A stretch of 64,000 nucleotides of DNA from Cristatella mucedo. Its lineage: Eukaryota > Bryozoa > Phylactolaemata > Cristatellidae. Of this stretch, positions 46,276 through 60,099 are shown piece after piece. Each line of letters begins with the position of its first letter. Position 1 is the first letter of the stretch. The notes under the pieces were generated by a model. The model did not search any database. It saw nothing but the letters and a program-made list of their open reading frames with translations, and had not been told where the DNA came from. The DNA is taken from positions 197,501 through 261,500 of the forward strand of contig WPIO01000037.1 of NCBI GenBank assembly GCA_009760855.2. The letters are read 5' to 3'. Both the position numbers and the translations under genes were made by a program.

Positions 46276-49014
46276 ATGTTTCCGAAGTCTCGGACTCACA
46301 TATACCCATATGCAATAGGAAAAAGGGACTGTCACTTTATCGTCCGAAAATCAAGATCAAGTGGCTGATAATCATGCAGCAGCTCGGCCAGGTACGAAGA
46401 AGATAACGAAGAAGAAGAAGAAGAGGGGGAGGCTGGGGCATGAGGTATGTGAGCATGGACTGCATAAGTTTACATCCGTTGATCGGCCGGTAGAGCTACA
46501 GGGGGGAAGGGGAGGGGGGGGGGCTTTTTCAGCTAAGAAGCCCAGTGACTCGATCGCTGGCATTTTGGACCCTTGCTCCAAGCATGCTGGTCTCGCACAG
46601 GTTCGGATTATGCAGCCAATTCAACCAGCCTAATGGCTCGGTATACCGACTACAGCACCTGAATCAGCATTATTCCAATACGGCAGCTGGAAGTAAACAC
46701 AAGACCAGTGCCCAACATGTGGGATTTCGGAGCAGGTAGCACGACCAGGCTCTCCGAGGGTTTCTAGAGCTACAGTCGTCTGCAGTTAGGCTGGCGGCAG
46801 CAGGAAATGAGGGACCGACCACGCAATGCGGTTTATAGATAGCTAATGAGCTGAGCAGAGTAGCTTAGTCAGTCAAAGCTGCCCGACCACCGAACAGCTG
46901 CGACAGAGCTCGACTATGATTCGTCCCATGACCCCCCCCCCCAAGCCTGAGCAGAGGTGTGCAGAGCAGCCACAGGTAGAAAGCAGCAGGGCGGCAGGGA
47001 TTAAGGAACCAGGCAGTCAATGCCACCAAAACGACGACTGCTGAGCGATTTCGAACAGGAAAGCCGAGCTGCCTCAAGACCGTCGTTGGCTGGCTTCTCT
47101 TTTGAAGGGTTGAAAGGTCGTAGCACGGTTACCTGGTTGCCCAATACGACGGATCGAGGAGGACCAACCACCTCAACAGGAGACTCTCGAGTGCTGCACA
47201 GATGCTTCGGCTGGACCAGCTCGATCGGCCAGCCGAACCAGTGATCGCCCCGCCAGAAGAGAGAAAAGGTGGGAGAGACAGAGAGGAGAGAGAGGACAAT
47301 TTTTAAATAGAGAGGGAAAATAGGGAGGGAGAGGGAGAGAGGAGAGGGAGGGAGAGAGAGAGAGGCGGAGGAGCTGAGAACTGATGAGTAGCAGCAAGAG
47401 AATAATCTCGAGAGCATTTCACCACTTCCCTACTGTCTAGTGGCATGGCAAAGTCCCAACTACAGCGCTCCGACATACCAGTACTATGAGCTGACAAGTG
47501 ACGAGTTTCTCTGCGGGGGAAAAAAGTCAGTGAAATGTAACTTCACATCACTCTCCGTCAACACTCACGCCATCGCGCGCACACACTCTGTTAGCTGCAT
47601 CTAGAGACGGTAGCGGGCACAAGAATGACAGTTCGTTTAGGACCTCAGAATGCCAATCCATTGCATTTGGCACGGCAGATGCTATCTTTGACTTATCGAG
47701 TGGTGGGTGTCACACCGTGGGCCGATGGAGTGACAAGTGACTGTAAAAACTTGTAATCGATCATCTTCTTTGGAGGGGAGGGGGCCCCCAAAGTCGAGTC
47801 ACGATGCACGACGATACGATGCATAGCGATTTTTTTCTGAGCCAAATGCCATACGGCAACCCCCCATTTTTTTAAATCGGGTCGACTGCAATAGACGAAC
47901 AAAAGAGGTGCTGCCTTGCCTTAGGTTGACTTTCTGGGCATCGCATTAAGTTTACTACGCGACCGACGGTATCAGCACATAGGCCGGCCGGCGCTGCTCA
48001 TAAATGTGACCTACTGCGGATTCAGCTGCAGCAGTTTTAGTGTAGCAGTTATAGCTTTAGTAAAGCAGTCCGAGAACCGAGCCTGTACAAGCCGCAGCCT
48101 AGTCTGAGAATCCGAGACTGTACAAGCAGCAGCCTAGTCTGAAGACATGTACGTGCCAAGAAATACCCCATTATCCCACACATGCTCCCCCTCGACCGAC
48201 ACAGTACATGAAGAGCTGGGCAGCCAGCAAACAACAGCCATATGAGCTTCCGACGACCTTCACAAGCACTACGCTATAACCTCATCTTGGACTAAGCTAT
48301 ATGCAGTGAAAGCATAAGACAGGGGGTCATTCAGGTGCATTCAGGAGCACACCTCAGCCTCCTCAGAAGGCTAGCGGGTAAGAGTGGAAATGCAGCAGCC
48401 TGATTTTGGACCTTGACGTCGTATCTTGGCATTCATTCCGATTCAGAATGATCTCGTGGTTTCTCTGTTGCTTTGTAGTAGCTAGTGCTTTCCAGCAGGC
48501 AAAGTAACCAGCGGACAAGGAAATGGCCAACAAACGTATAAGCCGTCGACAGATTCTTGTTTTTGGTCTTCCCGTGATTGTCTGCAGGCACCGGCTTCGA
48601 AAGCCCAGCTAATTACTTAACCACGCCCGATTTCACCAGGAGACAAGACATGAGGCTTTCCATAACTGGAAGTGGCAAAAGACAAGTGGCATAAATTTGC
48701 TCACGATGCTCTCACCATGGCTAGCATCGCTTAAGAGTGGCTGCAAATACTGCATCAGCTTTCAGCTAATGGACATGCAATTCAAAGCTAATCAAACTAA
48801 GAGAGCTATTCTGTCGAGGTACAGCAGCAACGCAGCTGCTATTTTGGAAACACTGATCACCAGTCTGAACAGATTTACTTCTGCTTCCCTTAATACTCAT
48901 TATCTTTGAATAAATATCTCCAGCTATGCTCAGAGGATGCTCCTCTCAATCGCTGTTCACATCGGCTGCCTCCCTAACATTTGTCAATGCAGGCAGGCTC
49001 TGGGCCGGAGAGCC
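46276..49014. other. Gene-poor spacer
   Basis: No gene recognised. Holds a G run (46501-46523), a C run (46929-46942), GA-rich sequence (47262-47375) and a 35-base tandem duplication (48077-48146, core GTACAAGC(A/C)GCAGCCTAGTC). Frames are at most 138 codons and partly repeat-driven. Confidence 0.45.
48077..48146. repeat. 35-base tandem duplication
   Basis: Two units starting at 48077 and 48112 share CTGTACAAGC, GCAGCCTAGTCTGA and flanks, with a few mismatches. Confidence 0.8.
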
Positions 49015-50315
49015 CGATCATCTTTGCTATTAAGTTCCGGTCTGGCTTTAGAGCTAATCACTACGCAGAATCAGCATTGCTTGGGGTGTACACCGACCTA
49101 CTAAGGAATGCAGATATGTGTGGAGTATCTGCTTGTTTTCCTCGATCGTTCGGCAGCTTTTGATACTATCGATCACCAAGTTCTTCTAGAGCGCCTCTCA
49201 TCTCGCCTGAGCATCACTGGCACTGCTCTGCAATGCTTCAGGTCCTATTTCAGTGGGAGACTCCAGAGTATTGACGTGAATGGACAAAGATCATCCGAGG
49301 TACCTCTGAAATATTGGGTACCTCAGGACTCCGTGCTAGGTCCGGTTCTTTTCACGGTTTATAATCTCCCTCTTGCTGATGTGATTGCCAAACACAATCT
49401 AGGCTTTCACTTCTATGCGGATGACACTCAGTTGTACCTTTGCGCTGATCCCCCCCAGCCTTCGAGCACTTCAAATTCTCTCAACTCGCTGCATGTATTG
49501 ATGACATCTGCACATGGATGGCAGCAAATTTTCTAAAACTTACATTAGTTATGGGCAAACCCAGTGTGATTCAGAAATGGGAATGGCTGACCTCAAAATC
49601 GGCTCTGCCAGCATATCTCCTGTTGAATCAGCTGGAAATTTAGGTGTCGTATTCCAAAGTGACCTCTCGTTTGACGACCCCATCAGCTCCACAATCAAGT
49701 CTGCCTACTTTCAGACACATATTGCTAAAACTTGGGCTTGTTAAGATAAGGATACCACGTCTAAGTTGGTCCATACATTTGTGACATCACGTCTTGACTT
49801 CTGTAACTCACTGCTTGCTGGCCAACCGGCATGTGCCATCAGGTGCCTGCAGCTGGTGCAAAACTCTGCAGCTAGGCTTGTACGTCGTGAGCATCACAGT
49901 TGCCATATCACATCACTTCTCGCCGACCTGCGCTGGCTACCAGTCAAGCAACTGATCGACTTCCAAGGTTTTGTCACTCACTTGTAGGTCACTTCATTCT
50001 TCGGCTCCAGCCTATCTCTCAAATCTACTGCCCCCACCAGGCCAAGCATCGTACAGCCTGCTTTTTGGAATCTAACAGTTTACCAATACCTCATACAAAC
50101 CTCAAATCCTTTGGAGACCGTGCATTTAGTTCGTATGGTCCCAAAGCCTGGAACTCACTCCCGGCTTGCATCAGAACATCCCCTGACTTTACCACATTTA
50201 AAAAGAACCTAAAAATGCACCTATTTAGGACAGCTTTGCGGTTTCCTTTGCTGCAAATGAAAAAGATTTGTGTTCTCTTGAGGATGCTTTATCAAGTGCA
50301 TTATTATTATTATTA
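49015..50315 (+). mobile_element. L2 LINE, palm domain to 3' end
   Basis: Starts at the FRSGFRANHYAES block, then LVFLDRSAAFDTIDHQVLLE (with a frame change near 49130), VPQDSVLGPVLFTVYNLPLA, YADDTQLYL and the C-terminal blocks with further frame changes, ending in a short 3' UTR and (ATT)n at about 50303. Much of the 3' UTR between the C-terminus and the terminal 60 bases is deleted. At the FTVYN codons it keeps the uninterrupted sequence, which makes it the reference for the breakpoint discussed elsewhere. Confidence 0.9.
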
Positions 50316-50407
50316 TCATTCTTCTTCAGAAGATTGAAATTTGCCCCAACTACTGCATTAGTGGTGAAATAAATAGCAAATAACAACGTTGAGATAAATT
50401 GATCCGT

Positions 50408-50738
50408 GCAATCCTTCCAGTCTGGCTCTAGAGCTAATCACTCTACAGTCAGCATTGCTTCGGGTGTATAACAACCTACTTAGGAATGCAGACATGGGTA
50501 GAGCACCTCTGCTTGCTTTGGTCGATCTTTCGGCAGCTTTTGATTCTGTCGATCACTAAGTCCTTCTTGAGCGCCTCTCATCTTGCCTGGGCATCACTGG
50601 CACTGCAACGGTTCATGTCCTATCTCATTGGGAGGCTCCAGAATATTGCTGTGAATTGACACAGATTATCCGAGGGAACCTCTTAAATACGGGGTACCTC
50701 AGGGCTATGTGCTTGGTTCCGTTCTTTTCAGTTTATAA
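50408..50738 (+). mobile_element. L2 LINE, palm-domain fragment
   Basis: CTTCCAGTCTGGCTCTAGAG through the LLALVDLSAAFDSVDH-type block to GTACCTCAGGGCTATGTGCT, ending exactly at CAGTTTATAAT, the FTVYN codons, where a second LINE begins in reverse. Several stops and small deletions. Confidence 0.85.
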
Positions 50739-50905
50739 TAATAATAACACACTTGATAAAGCGCCCTCAGTGAACTCAATATCTTTCTAGGTGCTTTACA
50801 TTTGCTGCAAAGGAAACACAATCGAACGGTTAGTGATAGCAAGCTCGATAAACAACAAGAATAACATTGTTAAGGGTGGCATGCCAAGGGTCAGCATGTA
50901 TTATT
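50739..50905 (-). mobile_element. L2 LINE 3' end inserted into another L2 copy
   Basis: (AAT)n tail then the reverse complement of the LINE 3' UTR (GATAAAGCGCCCTCAGTGAA, CTAGGTGCTTTACATTTGCT, CATGCCAAGGGTCAGCATG). Its tail is fused to TTTATAAT of the preceding copy. The rest of the interrupted copy is not seen on the far side. Confidence 0.85.
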
Positions 50906-52864
50906 ATTCTTAATTTCCAGTCTTCTATTATTTTAAATGAACTATTTGCTTGTATTGCAACATAACCATCACGCGAGGACAAAGCTAGGGCTGACGTTAC
51001 AAACCTCCTTCGGAACCACCAAGTACCTCTCAAGATGCGACGACCGTGTTAAATCAGGGTATAGTCTTGAAACCATATGCAGTGCACCAAATGATAGCAG
51101 ATAAGTAGGGAAGGGCTGACAGTCTATGACTAGGGTAAGAGCACTCAAGCTTTACTTCGGCCACTAGGGCATACGGCAAAACGACCAGCCGGCCTTCTCA
51201 GGAGTATCGCAGCTCATGCAGGCCGATTACAATAATGAGTCCAAAAATGAAAATTACACAAGGACCTGATCCAACAACCGACAAGATAGCGTCTTCCGAA
51301 GTAGCGCCCTTGAAAGCCGATCCTATTCGCACACGGGGAATCCATGATATAGGCCGACAGCCGTCAGGCTGCCAATGAACCTCCAAGCAGGTTCAATATA
51401 CCGCTGCACTTCAGAGCAGTAGTTCCATTAATTGCTTCCTTAAGTCCAGCGGTCGGTGATGTTCCTATCGTATAATGATCACTTCTCAGACAAATACGAT
51501 GTTCGTGGTCAGTGGGCCAAGCGTGGACCATACCAGTAGCAGGAAGACCACCTGCACATGGCGGGAGGGCAACCCCATTAATATGAGGGACAAATAGTTC
51601 AATAGCCGAGCGCCGTACCGGCTTTACCCGTAGCCGACGTGACTAAGGAATAAAATCAATAAAAAGCAGACCGATGTCCTTAGTGAAGCTTCCGACCGGA
51701 TGTCGATTGCTTGCACCTCCAATGAAGCGAGGTCGGGCCACAGAGCACACCGACAATGCTCCCCGCCCGCGAGGTAAAGGCAAGGTCACGCTGACGAGCA
51801 TGGGTCGAGGAGATACGGTTCGGCAAGGGAACAGCCATACATCGTCGATAGCTTCACTTCATTAATGACAGTGTCCTGTGGGAATGGGTCTTGGCGACAA
51901 GAACTGATAGAGACTTACGTTGTATAGAGCTCCCGCCACCGGTTCCACTTGAGAACAAATATTAAGAGAGCAAACAAGATGGAAGGTCTCACGTGGTCAT
52001 GACGTAGTATAGCCAATCAGAAAATTGACCGTTTACGTATGTGTCGGCTCGGGTCAAAAGGTCACGCGAGTTTGCTGCTCGCGACTCTAAAGACCTCGGC
52101 TGACTGATAATATCCCGCGTTCTCCTGGAGCAGTGTACGCACTTACGTGCATTCACCTCACTCAAGTGGAAGCAAGAGCCGTGAAAGCACGTGAGCAGGT
52201 CCAGCCCAAAACTCGTTAAAAAGCACATGCATGTCAACAGCTAAACGTTACGAAAACAAAAAAGAATTACGCGGATCCGAATTAATAGGGTTCCAGTAGA
52301 CATCGAGGCAGCATGCAACTTTGAAACCACAGCAGATGAACTACAGTGTATAGTGGAATGTCTTTTCGAGATCTCTTGGATAGCAAATTCTATCCATGCC
52401 AAATTATCTCTGAGCCAGTCAGGTATGGCAAACGATCACAGAAATTATGTCAGCCACTGATCCACAAAATAATAAACTATATAAAAAAGTAATCTCAGTT
52501 GCTAATAACGAAATTCAAAGAGCTTCAGTTACTCGATATCACATTTCTTAGGTCGAAAATAGTCCAAGTCATGGAACTGAAATTCGTCCCACGAGAAGAG
52601 CAAAAGTATCATTGCCACCGCATCCAATAGAACACATACGTTGGACAGCTTCACTGTAAAGAACAAAGGAGAGCGCGTGTTAATCAAAGCGCCGCTACAG
52701 GCACCCAATAACGCAGGCTGATACAAAACGAAGAAAATAAGCACACGAGAGCAATACAACGTGGAAAGCTTCTGGACAGAGTTCGGCGGATTGATAATGG
52801 TGGAAGCCGGTACTAAGCAAAAGGATGGCTGGAAGGTGCGACCTCACAGAGAAAATTCCTAGCT
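50906..52864. other. Unrecognised sequence, no repeats of known family
   Basis: About 2 kb with few simple repeats. On the minus strand, 51198-51386 includes a hydrophobic stretch (PCVIFIFGLIIVIGL) that could be a membrane segment, but no splice pattern or family could be assigned. The GGACAAATAG and AACCCCATTAATATG segments gave no match to the window's transposons. Confidence 0.35.
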
Positions 52865-53222
52865 GAGAGAAGGAGAGAGAGTGAGTGAGAGAGAAGGAGG
52901 GAGGGAGAGTGAGGGGAGAGAGAGGGAGAGAGAGGGAGAGAGAGAGGGGGAGAGAGTGAGGGAGGGAGAGGGAGGGTGAGAGAGAAGGAGCGACAGAGAG
53001 AGTGAGTGAGACAGACAGAGACAGACAGACAAAGAGGGGGAAAGGAAGAGGGAGAGTGAAAGGGAAAGTGAGAGGGAAAGGGAGAGTGAGAGAGAAAGTG
53101 GGAGAATTAGAGAGAGGGAGTGGGAGAGAAAGGAAGGGGGAAAGAATAAGATCGATAGACGGATAGACAGATGCAGTGAGTGAGAGAGAGAGAGAAAAAG
53201 AGAGAGAGTGTGTGAGAGGGGG

Positions 53223-53296
<74 letters not shown>

Positions 53297-53338
53297 AGGA
53301 AGGGAGAGAGAAAGGAGAGAAATGAGAGAGAGATGCAG

Positions 53339-53403
<65 letters not shown>

Positions 53404-53410
53404 AAAAGAG
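52865..53410. repeat. (GA)n satellite, compound
   Basis: GA-rich purine tract with GTGA and GGGA variants, pure GA at 53226-53289 and 53341-53400. Confidence 0.95.
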
Positions 53411-53452
53411 AGAGAGAAGAGCGAGAGAGACAAAGAGAGGTGGGTAGATAGA

Positions 53453-53473
53453 TTAATCGATAGATAGATACAC

Positions 53474-53562
<89 letters not shown>

Positions 53563-53645
53563 TATAGATGGATAGATAGATAGATAGATAGATAGATAAA
53601 TAGATGGAAAGATAGATAGATAAGTAGATATATAGATAGGTAGAG
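53453..53645. repeat. (GATA)n microsatellite
   Basis: About 45 GATA units with a few substitutions. (GATA)n also gives false frames reading YLSI on the minus strand. Confidence 0.97.
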
Positions 53646-53674
53646 AGTGAGAGAGCGAGAGAAGAAAGAGGGCT

Positions 53675-53798
53675 GCACACACAGACACACACACACACAC
53701 ACTCACAAACACACACAAACACACACACACACACACACAAACACACACAAACACACACACACACGCACACACAAACAGAGAGAGAGAGAGAGAGAGAG
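53675..53798. repeat. (CA)n then (GA)n tract
   Basis: CACA with ACAAACAC variants to about 53775, followed by pure GA to 53798. Confidence 0.95.
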
Positions 53799-55014
53799 AG
53801 AGGCTGAGTGAGAGATAGAAAATGTGAGAGGGGGATTGAGAGAGAGAAGCAGAGGAGATAGTGAGAGTAATTACAATGCAGACCCATACGTGCCTTTACC
53901 AATATATGAGCTGTTCGATCAAGAAAAGTCTTGGCTGGCGTGAAAGTGCCGGTAAATAGATATCCTTGGCCGCGGTCGACGATTCCCAACGACCACGTGG
54001 TGGCTTTCTCAGCCTCAGAGTGGGAGGCAGCGGCCTGAGAGCTCTCTCCGACACTCTCTAGGCTAGATGGGGATAATCTCTTTGCATAATTCTTGGGTAT
54101 CGTTAACGAAGCCAAGCCGATACCTGAAAAACGTCAGGAAACAAAATAAAAATGTTCGGCATGCTTTAGGCTGCCAGATGCTGATCGAGTCCACTGATCC
54201 ACAGTCCACGACGCTGATCAAATTACTAGCACGAATGTCGACCGTTGCCAGGATTCCATTCGGTAGCTAACGACCTAAATAGCCCAGAGCTAAGCTAAAA
54301 GCGATAACTCATGACTGGGTTACTGCCGAGGCCTATTGGTTTTGGCGTCGCCGAGAAGCAACAAGCTCTACGATTTGACGAGACAAATTGGTACGTGTCG
54401 ATTGCTCTTCGGCGGAAACTCACCGCTATAATCCTATTTGCAAGGCCCTTACGAGGTTGTAAAGCAACTAGGGCGTCGTCGTTGGCTTCTGCAGGGAGGC
54501 GCTTATTTTCGCCTTAGCGCTAACGTACGTTCGTGCGCCCGTCCGCATGCGCTCCCAGCGCTCCCTGCTAGAGATTGGTTTAAAATTTAAATTGCTGCAA
54601 GAACTCACGACTTGTAGCTTGAAGGAAAGGAATTCAGCGACAGTGTAGACAGCTCGACGACAACTTGACCGCCCAAGGCAGCTGACGAGGCTAGAAATAC
54701 AGATGCATCGAATGCAAGAAATACAAATATGCACCAGTGCGTTGCTAGTTTGCTTCGTCGGCCTGAAGGTTTGAAGGCCAACGAGATTCGATTAATAGAG
54801 CTGAGAAAATGGCTGCTTGGACGCCGCGAACAAAACACTACGAACCTCCTAGCGACGTTTGGTGCTCCTCTGTCGATGCCTCGATGACGTCCTACACTGA
54901 ATGTGTGCTCATACCAGGCCAGTGCTCTCGTAGGCACTTTCGTACTTGTTAGGACAGCAGTTCTATCGTCTGCTACAGTCGCGTGCTCACACGAGCACAA
55001 GTGTGTTTCGTGCT
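53799..55014. other. No gene recognised
   Basis: A minus frame at about 53860-54115 (MASLTIPKNYAKRL..., about 85 codons before it enters simple repeat) looks protein-like but matches no family I know. No splice sites could be supported. Confidence 0.35.
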
Positions 55015-55015
55015 C

Positions 55016-55107
<92 letters not shown>
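55015..55107. repeat. (CG)n/(TG)n alternating tract
   Basis: Short GCGCGC followed by about 39 TG units: a potential Z-DNA former. Confidence 0.97.
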
Positions 55108-55109
<2 letters not shown>

Positions 55110-55344
55110 CACCACGGCAAAGCAATTGCTAATGCTTCACTCCCGTTGGGGTAGGAATTTCAAACTGGAAGGCGGATGGGCCCCTTGGAGCTCAACCTTG
55201 ACTACTGAATTGAGCTCGCTCGCATCCCTCCAGAAATGTCACATGTCTTGTGGTTGACTGGTGGCAACCGTCAGCTTCAATTGAACGTGATTGGATCAGC
55301 CTGCACACTTGCCAGTTCATCAATAGCGGCGCCGTGTCTATCTA

Positions 55345-55968
55345 GAGGTTGCAACTCCGCAGCCAGGCTTGTCTGTCGCGAGCATCGAAGTTGCCACATC
55401 ACATCACTTCTCGCTGACCTGCACTGGCTACCAGTCAAGCAACGGATCGACTTCAAGGTTTTGTCTCTCACTTTTAGGTCCCTTCATTATTTGGCTCCGG
55501 CCTACCTATCAGATCTACTCCCCCACCAGGCCAAGCATCGTACCACCCGCTTTTCGGAATCCAACAGTTTACCAATACCTCGTACAAACCTCAAATTCTT
55601 TGGAGACCGTGCATTTAGCTCGTATGCTTCCAAAGCCTGGAACTCCCTCCCGACTTGCATCAGAACATCCCCTGACTTGACCACATTTAAAAAGAACTTA
55701 AGAACACACCTATTTAGGACAGCTTTTAGTGGGTCCCTGTGACTCGTCCTTCATGTGCTTATTCGTGCTGACACTGTGCATGCTGCCACTAACCACATTT
55801 GCATGCTGACCCTGTGCATGTCACCCCTAACCATGTTATTCATGTTGTTTATCAAGCACGATATTACTCACCATTCAATTGCGTTTCCCTTTGCAGCAAA
55901 TGTAAAGCGCCTAGAAAGAGATCGAGTTCTCTGAGAGCGCTTTATCAAGTGCGTCATTATTATTATTG
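55345..55968 (+). mobile_element. L2 LINE, C-terminus and complete 3' UTR, young copy
   Basis: In frame from CNSAARLVCREHRSC through LLADLHWLPVKQRIDFKVLS to THLFRTAFSGSL and its stop, then a complete 3' UTR ending (ATT)n at about 55965. No stops or frame changes in the retained coding part, so this is likely one of the youngest copies and gives the reference 3' end. Confidence 0.92.
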
Positions 55969-57046
<1,078 letters not shown>

Positions 57047-57607
57047 TCACTGATTCGGAAAACCTGACGGTATACGGGGTTGTAATCCAATGGCGCATGA
57101 ATTAGTCCTCCTGGTATGCACATGCACGGTAGTGAGCTCGGTGGGCGTAATGACTCACAGGCCCCCCCCCCCGGAAAAATTAAAGGTCTTTGCCACGTCG
57201 ACGCTCACGAGCGAATAGTGCGTTAAGGCTCCAGCCCCGAAGACTGACCCTAAAGCCGCCTGGCATACTCATTCTAACTGATGCCAGGCGATGTCACATG
57301 ATCCATCTCTTTGGAAAGATACGTTTGGAAAGATTAACCTAGGGCTGGTGAGGCTAGTCGCTACTCTGGATATCGAGGGTACGTAGGCGAGAAATGATCT
57401 AAGGTCGGCAACGGTGAGTAACCTGAAGGATTGACCAGGGAGGCCAAGGAAAACAAAACTCGATTAATTGCACATCTAAAGGATGCAGAGTTTGCTTGTA
57501 ATATCGGGTCAACACTTTTAGTGCCAAATGAGAAAGATCAAAGAGTCGAGCGACGGCCATGCAAGAAACGCGTGAGCAAGGCCCTCGCCGCTCGCCTTCA
57601 ATAAAGG

Positions 57608-57772
57608 ATACTAGCTGATTTAACAGCCTTCTTTTTCTATAGCGGCAGAAAATCATTAAAGGCTATCACCACCACTTGCAGCGGCAGCAAATGATTGCCC
57701 ACCGCAGGATTCGAACCCACGACCTTGGGCCCGAGGTCGTGAAGAGCTTACCTAATGTACAATCAGGATAGG
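57608..57772 (-). mobile_element. tRNA-derived SINE (family A)
   Basis: ACTAGCTGATTTAACAGCC, CTATAGCGGCAGAAAATC, the B-box complement GGATTCGAACCCACGACC and a degraded head. The preceding stretch 57047-57607 shows no gene; it contains a C run at 57163-57173. Confidence 0.9.
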
Positions 57773-57863
57773 TGAAGGTTGCTTCGAGTTTGGCAGCCGA
57801 ACTTGCACCTGTCCGGCGCTGAAGAGAGGTTTTGTTCCCTCGATATCATCCATTCCAACGGAC

Positions 57864-58256
57864 ATGACGCCGTCGGGTGCACTCTGCAAAGGTTCAAATC
57901 CCAGTGTCTGCACGAGCGGCACTTGCAAGACATTTCGACGGCATTCGTTCTCTTTTTTTGCGTGCGGGTCGCAGCGCGCACGCCGTCGGCATGAATTTAT
58001 CAATATGCACAAAATCAGGATGCAGCGTGGCGGCAGCGCACGAAATACAGGCACGGGACGCAGCCTGGCAAACACAGGCACGGGACGCCACTTGGCAAAC
58101 ACAGGTTCGGACGAAAATGTCAAAAGAAGGAGGGAAAAAGAGGAAGTGAACATGCCGCTCAGTAGAGTATCGAGAAATTCATTTTCAGAGCTGGAAAAAG
58201 AGGATCGTCAGATCAGAGGTGAACGGATGGAGCGTTTCGAAGCCGCTCGTCCATAG
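57864..58256 (+). CDS. Unidentified 130-residue frame with a 9-residue repeat
   Basis: The + frame contains NTGTGRSLA / NTGTGRHLA, encoded by a 27-base tandem repeat (58047-58100 plus a partial third unit), followed by a charged stretch (ENVKRRREKEEVNM, ELEKEDRQIRGERMERFEAA). The charged tail looks helical. No family was recognised. A frame on the opposite strand is equally long, so coding status is open. Confidence 0.15.
   Translation: MTPSGALCKGSNPSVCTSGTCKTFRRHSFSFFACGSQRARRRHEFINMHKIRMQRGGSARNTGTGRSLANTGTGRHLANTGSDENVKRRREKEEVNMPLSRVSRNSFSELEKEDRQIRGERMERFEAARP
58047..58110. repeat. 27-base tandem repeat, about 2.4 units
   Basis: ACAGGCACGGGACGCAGCCT followed by GGCAAAC occurs at 58047 and, with small changes, at 58074; a third unit begins at 58101 and decays. 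Confidence 0.9.
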
Positions 58257-59029
58257 CAAAAGCTCGTAACAAAAGTTCAAACAGCTTCGAGCAGAGCGAA
58301 AGGCTTGGCTCAAGGACGGAGAGGTCGCCTGCCGCCGATCTCAGTGGCGGTGGCGGCAAGATCGCTAGCAGGCCGCCGATCTCGCTCACGATCACGCCTG
58401 CCGAGAATGGCTTAATGCACAAGGGGGGGGGGGGTTCAGCTGAGCTTCGGTAGAAAACAGGGCCCAGTGTGTCGTCGGGTCAGCTGACTATGAGCAACGC
58501 TTGGACTGCTCAACGGCCTCGAGGCGACCTGAAGGCACCCACTCTATGTACCTCGCTAGCCACGCTCTGGCTTATACCAAAAGCTTTGGCAGCGCAAGAG
58601 AATTGCAGCGACCCGACGTGGTCTGTCGCATGTTATCGCTCCTTTTCGCCACTCCGTACTATCGCTCCATATAAACGCTCTGCTCCGCAGTGTCCCTGCG
58701 ACCAATAGGAAGCTTAGCAGAGTCGACGGCCAGCAGTCGTATTCGAGTCCATGCGAAGACCACGTTGGAGCCTGGCCGATGTCGCAGGATCAAGTACTGC
58801 TCCCGCGGGAAACGCTCGATTTCGACGCTCGGCCCGCTGCCGCCAACAGCGCTACCGCATGGACAGCCAGCCAGTCCGAGTCTCTTGCATGCTCGAAGCA
58901 CCGCTAAAAAAAGGAACTGGGCAGCCCAGGAATGCTGACGCCACGTGCAAAATAAATTAAAGCAGATGGTCTCCTCATACTGCGGTCCGAGGGTAATGGG
59001 CAGCCGTCACGTGAGCTCGTCCAGCTTAT
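58257..59029. other. No gene recognised
   Basis: Mixed composition with a G run (58423-58434). Short opposing frames without motifs. Confidence 0.4.

Positions 59030-60099
<1,070 letters not shown>

Noticed and set aside
52695-53702. 335-codon minus-strand frame rich in Ser/Leu and Tyr/Leu/Ser/Ile
   Set aside because: Its length comes from reading (GA)n and (GATA)n tracts, which have no stops in some frames. The same holds for frames at 11610-13388, 16051-16676, 19664-20077, 45674-46335, 56611-57123 and 58904-59429.
58047-58110. Array of short repeats resembling a CRISPR
   Set aside because: Animal DNA, only about 2.4 directly adjacent units, no spacers.
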